NCBI RefSeq assembly: GCF_003751445.1
Contig: NZ_RJUU01000001.1
Coordinates: 935,001-999,000, forward strand
Source: Streptomyces sp. 840.1
Lineage (GTDB): Bacteria > Actinomycetota > Actinomycetes > Streptomycetales > Streptomycetaceae
Direction: 5' to 3'
Length of the DNA: 64,000 nucleotides
Below are positions 49,788 to 60,004 of the stretch, one piece after another. The stretch's first letter is position 1; each line of letters starts with the position of its first letter. Both the position numbers and the translations under genes were made by a program. The notes below the pieces were generated by a model. It was given only the letters and a program-made list of their open reading frames with translations. It did not search any database and was not told the DNA's origin.

Positions 49788-50429
49788 ATGGCGACCATGG
49801 CCGCCACTCCCCGTACCCCTTCCCCCGCCGAGCCCGGCGCGCAGCCCCCACTGGGACTGCGCGAGCGCAAGAAGCTCAGGACCCGGGTCGCCATCCGGCA
49901 GGCGACGTACCGGCTGATCGCCGAGCAGGGGTACGACGCGACGACCATCGAGCAGATCGCGGAGGCGGCGGAGGTGTCGCCGAGCACGGTGTTCCGGTAC
50001 TTCGCGACCAAGGAGGACATCGTCCTCACCGACGAGTACGACCCGGTGATGGAAGCCTCGCTGCGGAGCCGGCCGGCCGATGAGGCGCCCCTGCTGTCGG
50101 TGCGGCTGATGATGATCGAGTCGCTGACGTCGTTCATGGAGACGGAGAACGAGGAGCTGCGCCAGCGCACCCGGCTGATGGTGGAGGTCCCCGCCATCCG
50201 GGCGCGGATGACGGAGACCATGTCGGACACGGCGAAGATCCTCGCCCAGGTCCTCGCGGACCGCACCGGCCGCAGCGCCGACGACCTGAAGATCCGGATC
50301 TTCATCGCGGCGGTGCTGGGCGCGCTGCGCGAAGTGACGCTCTACTGGGGCGAGCACGATCAGGAAGGCGACCTGATCGCCATGATCAACGACGCTCTGG
50401 ACACCCTGGAGGGCGGCCTGCTGCTCTAA
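49788..50429 (+). CDS. TetR-family regulator of the MFS pump
   Basis: The regulator has 213 residues. HTH: RTRVAIRQATYRLIAEQGYDATTIEQIAEAAEVSPSTVFRYFATKEDIVLTDEYD, typical of the TetR group with C-terminal MftR/TetR_C_17-like domain (RTRLMVEVPAIRARM). It starts 2 nt after the MFS stop, so it is made with the pump it probably represses. Its stop codon TAA is the first three bases of the left terminal repeat of the MITE-like element. Confidence 0.9.
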   Translation: MATMAATPRTPSPAEPGAQPPLGLRERKKLRTRVAIRQATYRLIAEQGYDATTIEQIAEAAEVSPSTVFRYFATKEDIVLTDEYDPVMEASLRSRPADEAPLLSVRLMMIESLTSFMETENEELRQRTRLMVEVPAIRARMTETMSDTAKILAQVLADRTGRSADDLKIRIFIAAVLGALREVTLYWGEHDQEGDLIAMINDALDTLEGGLLL

Positions 50430-50592
50430 GGGCTGTCCCGTAATCCCTGGTGGATCAGCGCTCGGCGTCAGATGCGGTGCATCGCAAGGCGGAGGAGCGT
50501 CCGCATACTGGATGTATTCGGGCGTTTCGACAACGCAGCGAGGTGCCGTAGCTGTCGTCGAGTGCCCGCCAGGGATTACGGGACAGCCCTTA
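50427..50592. mobile_element. 166-bp MITE-like element with 24-bp perfect terminal inverted repeats
   Basis: The left end TAAGGGCTGTCCCGTAATCC (plus CTGG) is the exact reverse complement of the right end at 50569-50592. The interior is non-coding and contains short repeats (GCGTCAGATGCGGTGCATCG). The ends and size fit a non-autonomous transposable element or similar mobile repeat; no transposase is in the window. It supplies the stop codon of the TetR gene. A decayed copy of one end is at 36476-36518. As RNA it could fold into one long hairpin and act as a terminator. Confidence 0.85.
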
Positions 50593-50627
50593 GGGCGTGG
50601 GGCGGAAGTCCCGTCTGTGCGGCGGGA

Positions 50628-52676
<2,049 letters not shown>

Positions 52677-52946
52677 GCGGCCATCCTGCCGCACGGCCCC
52701 CTCCGGGCTCAGGACCCGGGGCGGGGGCGCACGTCCCGGCGCAAGAGGCGCGGGCCGTATGCCCCCGCCCGCGTGGGCTTGTTCCCTGGTCCGATCCGAG
52801 ACCGGTGGCCGCGAGCGGGCCGCCTCGCGGTCGTCGCTGCCTGCGGACCGGAGTGGCATCGCCGCCGTGGACGGGCCTTGCCCGGAGCAGTGGAGGGCGA
52901 CCGGCAGACCGCGTCGGCCAGGACTGGCGCGACGTCAGGAACCGGC

Positions 52947-54497
52947 TCACGTGTCTGCGCCGAGGCCTTCCTCGGCTACCCCGTGGAGGGTGCGGTGATA
53001 AGCGAGCGCCTCCCTGTCGATCCGGTGTTCAGCGGTCTCGCGGAGGACGCCGAGCACGCTGCTGTCCGCCCGGCTCACGACGGTGAGGTCGTCGTTGATG
53101 ACCAGCGCCCCCCTGTCCATGAGCACGTGGCAGTTGGGGCACAGGCACAACACGTTGCCGATCGTGTCCGCGCCTCCGTGTGGGCTTACCAGCGACCGGA
53201 TGTGCGCGGCTTCGGCATACGCGCTACCGGCGCTCAGCTGAAGGCGGACTCCGCAGACCTGGCACCTGAAGTCGTGGATCCGCTTGACGAGGTTGGCGAC
53301 AGCCGTGCTGCGGACAACGCGCTGGATCGAGAGGGGCGACCGAACACCGCCGACCGGCCCCGGCCCGTGGGCCTCATCGGGTTGCGGACCGTCCGCCACA
53401 CCCTGCTCGGCGGGCACCCGTCGGACGAGACGGAACCGCCACACGCGTCGCCCGTCCGGACTCTGCTCGGACCAATAGTCCTCGACCGTGTAGAGCCCGT
53501 CGTAGAGGTAGGCCCGGCCGCCGCCGACGGTCGCGATCGGCCGCACCACACGGACGGGGGCCCGCGTGGACGCACTTGTCGCCAGTGCGGCATTGCCGCT
53601 GGTGAGTTGCTGGTCACCCGTCGCCCCCTCGCCGGTGAGGACGATGACATCACCGTGGTCCTCGTCGCGGGAGTGCTCGTCACTGAGGACGACCGACTCG
53701 GCTCCGCGTTTGCCACCCGCAATGGCGCTCATCAACTGCCGATGGACCCCGGCCCGGACCAGGCCTGCCCGATCGTCGAACCGCCGCCCCGGGAGAACGC
53801 CCGGCACCAGACCGAACCCGGCGGAGGAGGACGGCATCTCCCGCTCCGGCCCCGACTGCCCGGCGGGCAGGGCCGAAGCCAGCTCACGAACCCTGGCGCG
53901 TTCCTCCTTGCGTGCCGCGCGCGCCCGGAACAGAGCCTCCCTGAGACGCTCGGTCCGGGAGGTCACGTGCACGGGCGATTCGTCTGTGGCGTCGTCGGCT
54001 CCGCTCACAGCTGCCAGTCCGACGAGGATCTGGTCGAACCGATCCGGCGTGGGGAGCGTCCGTCCGTCGAGGTAGGAGTCCATGGTGCGGGCGCTCACCT
54101 CGCAATGGCGCGCCACCGCTTCCGTGGCCGGGCCGCCGCACTCGTTCCAGAGCGCGCGCAGTTCGTCGGCGAAGTCAGCTTCTTCCGGCGTGCGGCGTGC
54201 CGCGGCCGCTCCCCTCAGACGCGATCGCTCTGCCGCGGCCTCCTCGGCCGCGCGTCGACGCTCGTGCCACCGGCCCCGCTCCGCCGCGACACCGCCCGCC
54301 CACACATCCACAATCAGATCCAGCGTCTGCACGCTCGGTAGCCGGGCACCACTCAGCGCCGCGTAGACCGCCGTCCTCGACGCGCCGCGCATGACCACCG
54401 CGTCGACCGTCCCGCCCGCCCGCTCCCGCAGGTCACGTAGGGCTATCGCGAACTCGGCGAAGGGCCCATCACCCTTCACAGGGAGCGCACGGGGCAT
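52947..54497 (-). CDS. HTH-SRA-HNH modification-dependent restriction endonuclease
   Basis: The protein has 516 residues. Residues about 10-70 and 105-165 look like two helix-turn-helix units (ASRTAVYAALSGARLPSVQTL and CEVSARTMDSYLDGRTLPTPDRF) separated by an Arg/Ala/Glu helix. Residues about 231-360 are an SRA (SAD/YDG) domain (PGVLPGRRFDDRAGLVRAGV, DVIVLTGEGA, YLYDGLYTVEDYW), which flips modified cytosine. Residues about 395-485 are an HNH nuclease: CQVCG, AEAAHIRS, GNVLCLCPNCH. SRA-HNH enzymes in Streptomyces (ScoMcrA and relatives) cut DNA carrying 5-methyl- or hydroxymethylcytosine. The N-terminal HTH pair is an unusual addition. A palindrome lies 10 nt before the start codon. Confidence 0.88.
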   Translation of the reverse strand: MPRALPVKGDGPFAEFAIALRDLRERAGGTVDAVVMRGASRTAVYAALSGARLPSVQTLDLIVDVWAGGVAAERGRWHERRRAAEEAAAERSRLRGAAAARRTPEEADFADELRALWNECGGPATEAVARHCEVSARTMDSYLDGRTLPTPDRFDQILVGLAAVSGADDATDESPVHVTSRTERLREALFRARAARKEERARVRELASALPAGQSGPEREMPSSSAGFGLVPGVLPGRRFDDRAGLVRAGVHRQLMSAIAGGKRGAESVVLSDEHSRDEDHGDVIVLTGEGATGDQQLTSGNAALATSASTRAPVRVVRPIATVGGGRAYLYDGLYTVEDYWSEQSPDGRRVWRFRLVRRVPAEQGVADGPQPDEAHGPGPVGGVRSPLSIQRVVRSTAVANLVKRIHDFRCQVCGVRLQLSAGSAYAEAAHIRSLVSPHGGADTIGNVLCLCPNCHVLMDRGALVINDDLTVVSRADSSVLGVLRETAEHRIDREALAYHRTLHGVAEEGLGADT

Positions 54498-54506
54498 GAT
54501 TTCACC

Positions 54507-54520
54507 GTGATATGCATCAC
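54507..54520 (-). promoter_or_regulatory. palindrome upstream of the nuclease gene
   Basis: GTGAT-ATGC-ATCAC, and a second weaker repeat ATGTG-AGC-CACAT at 54543-54555. They overlap the ribosome-binding and promoter area of the HTH-SRA-HNH gene and could be sites for its own HTH domains. Confidence 0.55.
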
Positions 54521-54680
54521 ACTATTCCCCTTCGCTTGAGTGATGTGAGCCACATCCAATCCAACGAAACCGTGTCTGAACTGGCCTGATCCCAATCTAC
54601 ATCAGTCCCGCGATGTTTTCTGCGGAACATGACGTCTGGAAGTCTGCGATCGTTGCGCCAGCGGCTGAGTCATGCACCCG

Positions 54681-54728
54681 CAACGAGCGACGGCTCCCTG
54701 CGCCAACAGGAAGCCGTCTCTTGCTCGT
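54681..54728 (+). other. imperfect stem-loop in the leader of the 115-residue gene
   Basis: GAGCGACGGCT and AGCCGTCTCTTGCTC pair with CCTG and CAGG inside, forming an imperfect hairpin of about 48 nt, 30 nt before the next start codon. It may be a leader attenuator or a terminator. Confidence 0.4.
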
Positions 54729-54757
54729 AGTCCCCTTCTGAAGGTACGGAGAACTAC

Positions 54758-55105
54758 ATGTCCGAGGGTACGGGGAATGTCCCGCCCCGCGAAGCGAGCC
54801 GGAGCGTCCATCGAGCCCCGCTTACGGAGCCGCCGCGGCGAACTGCCCGCTGGCTGGCTCCCGCCGGTCTGGCCGTGACCAGCGGTGGCACGCTTGCCGC
54901 CGGGCTCCAAGGCAATGTGGCCGTCGCCGCGCTGTCCGCGGCCCCGAGCCTGCTTCTGGGCTCGTTCTTCTTCTTCGGGGTGGTCTGCCCCGCGATCTGG
55001 TCCCGGAAGCTTCGGCGCCAGAGGGCGGCCCTCGCCGTGATGGCCGCCCTCCTCGGAGCGGAATCACGACGGAACACCACCCGACGCGGGGGTCCGCCGG
55101 GCTAG
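54758..55105 (+). CDS. small hypothetical membrane protein
   Basis: The protein has 115 residues. ATG at 54758 with CGGAG 6 nt upstream. A Pro/Arg-rich N-terminus is followed by two hydrophobic stretches (GLAVTSGGTLAAGLQGNVAVAALSAAP, LLLGSFFFFGVVCPAIW) and a basic C-terminus. I do not recognise the family. It is divergent from the nuclease gene across a 260-nt gap and is a possible membrane partner; that pairing is a guess. Confidence 0.65.
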   Translation: MSEGTGNVPPREASRSVHRAPLTEPPRRTARWLAPAGLAVTSGGTLAAGLQGNVAVAALSAAPSLLLGSFFFFGVVCPAIWSRKLRRQRAALAVMAALLGAESRRNTTRRGGPPG

Positions 55106-55140
55106 GGTCTTGTGTCCGGCGGATCTTGTAGCCCGCGGGG

Positions 55141-55929
55141 TCAGACGGCCGACCAGCCGTCGTCCACGGGGAGGATCGCGCCGTTGACGAATGAGGCGGC
55201 GTCGGAGGCGAGCCAGACGATCGCGGCAGCCTGTTCAGCGGCGGAACCGAGGCGGCCGATGTTCGCACCGACGAGCCGGCCGATGAGCGCGGGGCCGTGC
55301 GCGTCAGGGCGGCTGTCGACACTGATGCCGGTCGCCGTGGGGCCGGGGGCGATCATGTTGGTCCGGATGCCCTGCCCCCGGTACATCACTGCCAGGTTCT
55401 TCACCAGCCCGGTGATCCCGTGCTTGGCGGCGGTGTACGCGGCTCCCGCGGCTCCGCCGCGCAGGCCCGCCTCCGAGCCGGTGAAGACCAGGCATCCGGT
55501 ACCGGCAGCCAGCATGTGCGGGAGCACGGCGCGGGTGAGGAGGAAGGGAGCCGTGAGGTCGATCCGCAGGACCCGTTCCCACTCCGCGTCGTCGGTCTCG
55601 TGCGCCGCCGACATGCGGTCCATGATGCCCGCGTTGTTGACCAGGACGTCGATTCCGCCGAACTCGTCGACCGCACGGGCCACCAGCGCGTCCACCACCC
55701 GCTGCTCCCCCAGGTCACCGACGGCGGCGAGGGCGACACCCCCGGCGGCCGTGATCATACGAACCGTTTCCTGCGCGCCTTCCGCGTGGACGTCGGCGGC
55801 CAGGACGCGGTCGCCCTGGGCGGCGAAGGCCAGGGCGGCGGCCCTGCCGATCCCGGAGGCGGCTCCGGTGACGATGACGCTCCGGGGTGCGCGGGGGGCG
55901 GTGCCCGGCTCGGCTGGGGGCGTGGTCAT
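55141..55929 (-). CDS. SDR-family NAD(P)-dependent oxidoreductase
   Basis: The enzyme has 262 residues; GGAGGACC precedes the ATG. Classical short-chain dehydrogenase: TGAASGIG nucleotide motif, NNAGIM, catalytic Ser in FTGSEAG, Tyr-X3-Lys in AAYTAAKHG. The acidic residue after beta-strand 2 (AADVH) suggests NAD preference. It is 147 nt downstream of the Baeyer-Villiger monooxygenase on the same strand and probably oxidises an alcohol to the ketone substrate, or reduces a product. Confidence 0.92.
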   Translation of the reverse strand: MTTPPAEPGTAPRAPRSVIVTGAASGIGRAAALAFAAQGDRVLAADVHAEGAQETVRMITAAGGVALAAVGDLGEQRVVDALVARAVDEFGGIDVLVNNAGIMDRMSAAHETDDAEWERVLRIDLTAPFLLTRAVLPHMLAAGTGCLVFTGSEAGLRGGAAGAAYTAAKHGITGLVKNLAVMYRGQGIRTNMIAPGPTATGISVDSRPDAHGPALIGRLVGANIGRLGSAAEQAAAIVWLASDAASFVNGAILPVDDGWSAV

Positions 55930-56076
55930 GGGTGGTCCTCCAGAGGTGTGGCGATGAGTGGGGCCGGTATTCCGGGAAGGGCCCGGCCCGGCATGAGGGC
56001 CGGCAGGCGCCCCGTACGGCGACGGTATTTCGCCGGGCGCTGTCGTGCGCTGTGGGCGCCCACCGGTGGGTCCGGG

Positions 56077-57900
56077 TCAGGCGCGAGGAGTGGCCCCGGG
56101 CCGGAGGACTTCGCCCATCGAGGTGTCGCGCCACTCCTTCAGCAGCTGGTGGAAGGCGACCGCGCCGTGCGGGTAGCCGCCCGGACCGTTGCGCCGGCCG
56201 CGGCCTTCCGCGTTGTAGTAGCCGGGGGTGCATTCGGCGTGGAACCACTCGTGGTCGGGGGCGTCCGCGGCCAGAGTGGCGAGCCAGTCCTCCTCGGCCT
56301 GGCGGGACGGCTCGATGCGGGCACCCGCGGCCTCGGCGGCCGCGACGAGCGCTGCCGCGTGCACTGCCTGCTCGTCCAGGATGTGCGAGAAGTTGACGCT
56401 GCTGGCGTTCTGCAGCGGGCCCAGCTGGATCAGGTTGGGGAAGCCGTTGCTGGTGAGCCCGTGGAGGGTGCGCGGGCCCTGCCGCGCCCAGCGGTCCAGC
56501 AGTTGGACGCCGTCCCGGCCCTGTACCGGGAGCCTGCCGGAGTGGATGCCGGAGGTCCCGACGTTGAATCCGGTCGCGAAGACGAGACAGTCGAGTTCGT
56601 ACTCCGTGTCGCCGACCACGACGCCGTGTGCGGTGACGCGCTCGATGCCGTGGGTGTCCGCGGTATCGACCAGGGTGACGTCGGCCCGGTTGAACGCCGG
56701 GTAGTACTGGTCCGAGAAGGTGGGGCGTTTGCAGGCGTAGCGGTACCAGGGCTGGAGCCTGCGGGCCGTCTCCGGGTCGGTGACGGTCTGCTCGACGCGG
56801 GCGCGGAGTTCGTTCATCTTGGCGGCGTCGGCCACCTCGTAGGCGGCCTCGAAGGCCGCGCGGTCGCCCCGGCGCCGGAAACTGGGCAGGAGCTTCTCCA
56901 GCAGGCCCGCCGACGCGGTCCAGGCATCGGCCACGAGGTCCGTCTCCGCACTCTCGCCGGAGACGATCCGGAGGTAGTTCTCGCGCCGTTCGCGGGCCCA
57001 GCCCTCGCGCTCGGCGCCGACCTCCCCGGCGGTCGTGCGGCGGTTGGCCCGTACGTCCACGGTGGAGGGGGTGCGCTGGAAGACGTAGAGGTGTGCGGCG
57101 TCCCGGGCCAGCATCGGAATGACCTGCACTCCGGTGGCCCCGGTGCCGACGATGCCCACCCGCTTGCCCGCGAGTCCGCTCATGCCACCCTCGGGGGTGC
57201 CGCCGGTGTAGGCGTAGTCCCACCGGGAGGTATGGAAGGTGTGGCCCTTGAAGTCCTCGATGCCGGGAATCCCGGGAAGCTTCGGGTCGGTGAGGGTACC
57301 GGTGGCAGCGACGACGTACGTGGCCCGGAAGGTGTCACCGCGGTCCGTGGCCACGGTCCACGTCCCTGAATCCTCGTCCCAGGCCAGAGCGGTGACTCCG
57401 GTGGAGAACAGCGCGTCCGTGTAGAGGTCGAACTTCCGCGCGATCCGCATCGCGTGGCGGCGGATCTCTTCGCCGGGGGCGTACTTCCACTCCGGCACGT
57501 ACCCCGTCTCGTCGAGCATCGGCAGGTACACGTGCGCCTCGATGTCGCAGTGGACGCCCGGATACCGGTTCCAGTACCAGGTACCTCCGAAGTCGCCGCC
57601 CTTCTCGACGACCCGGACCCGCTCCACCCCCTGCTGCCGCAACCGCGCGCCGGCGAGGATGCCGCCGAACCCCCCGCCGATCACCGCGACGTCGACGGTG
57701 TCCTGGAGCGGGGCGCGCTCCACCGGTTCCTCGGTGTAGGGGTCCGCGGCGTAGTAGCCGAACTCGGCGTCGGCGTCGCGGTACTGGGCAGCGCCGTCGG
57801 GGCGGACCCGCCTCTCGCGTTCGAGGCGGTAGCGCCGCCTCAGTGCCGCGAGCTCAGGAGGGACCGCCTCGTGAGTGTTCGTCAGGTGAGAGTTCGTCAT
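56077..57900 (-). CDS. Baeyer-Villiger flavin monooxygenase
   Basis: The enzyme has 607 residues from the ATG at 57900 (GAGG, 5 nt upstream); a TTG six codons earlier is less likely. FAD motif GGGFGGILAG at about residue 75, NADPH motif GTGATGVQV, and the BVMO fingerprint FKGHTFHTSRWDY are intact, followed by the long C-terminal region (WYRYACKRPTFSDQYYPAFN) of the steroid/cyclopentadecanone-type group. It inserts oxygen beside a ketone to make an ester or lactone. A 20-bp palindrome in the divergent promoter and the lactonase-like gene opposite suggest a lactone pathway. Confidence 0.92.
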   Translation of the reverse strand: MTNSHLTNTHEAVPPELAALRRRYRLERERRVRPDGAAQYRDADAEFGYYAADPYTEEPVERAPLQDTVDVAVIGGGFGGILAGARLRQQGVERVRVVEKGGDFGGTWYWNRYPGVHCDIEAHVYLPMLDETGYVPEWKYAPGEEIRRHAMRIARKFDLYTDALFSTGVTALAWDEDSGTWTVATDRGDTFRATYVVAATGTLTDPKLPGIPGIEDFKGHTFHTSRWDYAYTGGTPEGGMSGLAGKRVGIVGTGATGVQVIPMLARDAAHLYVFQRTPSTVDVRANRRTTAGEVGAEREGWARERRENYLRIVSGESAETDLVADAWTASAGLLEKLLPSFRRRGDRAAFEAAYEVADAAKMNELRARVEQTVTDPETARRLQPWYRYACKRPTFSDQYYPAFNRADVTLVDTADTHGIERVTAHGVVVGDTEYELDCLVFATGFNVGTSGIHSGRLPVQGRDGVQLLDRWARQGPRTLHGLTSNGFPNLIQLGPLQNASSVNFSHILDEQAVHAAALVAAAEAAGARIEPSRQAEEDWLATLAADAPDHEWFHAECTPGYYNAEGRGRRNGPGGYPHGAVAFHQLLKEWRDTSMGEVLRPGATPRA

Positions 57901-57964
57901 ATGGGCCTCGTTCCTCAACGGTGGGGCGGTTCGGTCCGGGCTGGCGTCCGCTACGGTAACAAGT

Positions 57965-57984
57965 ACCGGACAACAGTGTCCGGT
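57965..57984. promoter_or_regulatory. 20-bp palindromic operator between BVMO and SMP-30 genes
   Basis: ACCGGACA-ACAG-TGTCCGGT, perfect 8-bp arms. It sits where both divergent promoters should be. The nearby TetR (59128-59718) is the likely binder. Confidence 0.82.
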
Positions 57985-58091
57985 TGGGTTCCGGAACCTC
58001 GCCGTCCTGCGGCCGGGGCGCGTGGGTGCCTCCGGTACGTCGGTGGGCGCCGGCTACGCGACCCACGCGACGGACAGGAAGAGTGATCCCC

Positions 58092-59114
58092 ATGCAGCGG
58101 TACACGGCCCGGTCCCTGGCCGCGCTCGCCACGATCGGCACGCTGGTTCTCACCGGCTGCGGTACGCAGAGCGCGGGCTCCGAGACGGCGGCACAGGCGC
58201 CCGCCGGCGCGGGCAGGACCATCCACGCACAGAAGTTCATGCAGCTCACCCGGGCGCCCGGCGGCACCGGCAGGACGCTGCTGGAGGGCCCAACGTTCGG
58301 GAAGGACGGTGGCCTCTTCGTCGTCGACGTCACCGCGCCCGCCGGCCGGCCCAAGGTCATGCGGGTCGATGTCGGGAGGAGGACCCTGCGGACGGTCCAC
58401 ACGGACGACCGGGGGGCCTACACCTCCGCACAGTTCAGCCCCTACGACGGCCGGCTCTACCTCAGCGACTTCGCCCACGGCGAGATCGTGAGCCTGGCCC
58501 CCGGCGGCGGCGACCGGCAGACCTTCTTCTCCGGAAAGGTCGACGGTGCGCCGATGAACCCCGACGACATCGCCTTCGACGAGGCGGGCAATCTGTACGT
58601 CAGCGACGCACGAGGCATGTCCGAGGGCGAGCCGGACGGACGGGTGGTACGGATCAGCCGCGACGGCACGCGGGCCACCGTCCTGGCCAAGGGTCTCGCC
58701 GCGCCGAACGGGATCTCGTTCGACCTGGACCACAGCGGGCTCTGGTTCAGCGAGCTCACCGAGAACCGGATCTCCTACCTGCTCCTGGGCGGGGAAGGGA
58801 AAGCGGCATCCCGTCACACCGCCGTACGCGTCGACGGCGGGATCGCCCAGACCGACTCGATCGCCGTGGACGCCGACGGCAACCTGTACCAGGGGCTGCA
58901 CGGCCGGGCCGCGATGGCCGTGTACGACCGGCACGGTGACCGGCTGGCGACGGTCGAGATCCCCTCGCGCGACAAGGGGCTGGAGTCGGCGACGAACGTG
59001 GCCATCGCTCCGGGCGGGACCAAGGCGTACGTGACGGTGAGCGGCCCGGCCGGCGGATACCTCTACACCTTCGACGCACTCGCCGCCGGGATCCGGCAGT
59101 CCAACGGCGGCTGA
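58092..59114 (+). CDS. SMP-30/gluconolactonase-like lipoprotein
   Basis: The protein has 340 residues; lipobox VLTGC after a short signal peptide. The mature part is a six-bladed beta-propeller: GLFVVDVTAPAGRPKVMRVD, LSDFAHGEIVSLAPGGG, MNPDDIAFDEAGNLYVSDARG, APNGISFDLDHSGLWFSE, DSIAVDADGNLYQG. Metal-site Glu/Asn/Asp positions fit SMP-30/lactonase enzymes. It would act outside the membrane, perhaps on lactones made by or related to the BVMO opposite. Confidence 0.88.
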   Translation: MQRYTARSLAALATIGTLVLTGCGTQSAGSETAAQAPAGAGRTIHAQKFMQLTRAPGGTGRTLLEGPTFGKDGGLFVVDVTAPAGRPKVMRVDVGRRTLRTVHTDDRGAYTSAQFSPYDGRLYLSDFAHGEIVSLAPGGGDRQTFFSGKVDGAPMNPDDIAFDEAGNLYVSDARGMSEGEPDGRVVRISRDGTRATVLAKGLAAPNGISFDLDHSGLWFSELTENRISYLLLGGEGKAASRHTAVRVDGGIAQTDSIAVDADGNLYQGLHGRAAMAVYDRHGDRLATVEIPSRDKGLESATNVAIAPGGTKAYVTVSGPAGGYLYTFDALAAGIRQSNGG

Positions 59115-59127
59115 TCCCGGCCGCCGC

Positions 59128-59718
59128 TCAACCGCCGTAGGGCCGCACCGCCGCCACCTCCACGCCCAGCAGCCGCCACGCCGCCAGCGCCCGCCGCTCC
59201 CGCTCCTCGCGAGTGGCGCCGGTGACGGCCGCGGAGACCATGGCGACCGAGAGCACGAGGTCGTCCCCGGCGCCGAGCCGGTGCCCGGCGGGCAGGTGCC
59301 TTCGCAGGGCGCTCTCGACGCGGGCGGACAGGGTCAGGGCGTGGGCGCGGATGCCGGACCGGTCGCCCGCCCGGACGGCGTGTAACAGACCGATGAAGGC
59401 CGCCGACTCCGCGAGGTGCCAGGTGAGCACGCCGAGGACATCGGCGAAGGTCACGCCTTCGGTGTCGGCCGCCTGCTCGACCTGCCGCACGTTCTCCTCC
59501 AGAACCGCGGCCACGGCGGCGGTCCGGTCCGGGAAGTGCCGGTAGAGAACGCCCTGCCCCACTCCGGCCCTGCGCGCGACCGCGGACAGCGGTGCCTCCA
59601 GGCCGTGCTCCGAGAAGATCTCCCGGGCGGCGGCGACCAGTGCGGCCCGGTTGCGGGCGGCCGCCTTCGGCCCGTCGTTCGTGGGCCGCCGCCCCTCCTG
59701 CCCGGTGTGCTCCGTCAC
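59128..59718 (-). CDS. TetR-family regulator of the BVMO/SMP-30 cluster
   Basis: The regulator has 196 residues from a GTG at 59718. HTH: RAALVAAAREIFSEHGLEAPLSAVARRAGVGQGVLYRHFPDRTAAVAAV, a subgroup often called the SCO1712/YbjK-like TetRs. It is convergent with the SMP-30 gene, 13 nt away, and 1.1 kb from the 20-bp palindrome it probably binds. The ribosome binding site is weak, so the start may vary. Confidence 0.85.
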   Translation of the reverse strand: MTEHTGQEGRRPTNDGPKAAARNRAALVAAAREIFSEHGLEAPLSAVARRAGVGQGVLYRHFPDRTAAVAAVLEENVRQVEQAADTEGVTFADVLGVLTWHLAESAAFIGLLHAVRAGDRSGIRAHALTLSARVESALRRHLPAGHRLGAGDDLVLSVAMVSAAVTGATREERERRALAAWRLLGVEVAAVRPYGG

Positions 59719-60004
59719 CCCGGAAGAGTACCGGCCGGGCGGGCGGGTGGCCGGGGAGGCAGGTGGCCGGGCGGGCGGTCGTGGAGAAGTGGGCTGCTGG
59801 TTACGGAAGACGGCATCGGCGACCGCCGCGTCACGCGCCCTCGCGTTGTTCCTCCGCGATCCCCCCGGGGGCGCCCGGTCTTCGTCAGGTGTGTTCCTGT
59901 GGCGCGCGGCCACCGCACCCTCGCGCTGACGGACCCCAGGCAGGACACTTGACGGCGACGACCGCCGAGCCTGGGGCAGTCGGCGTATCCGGAGGGGGAC
60001 ACAC

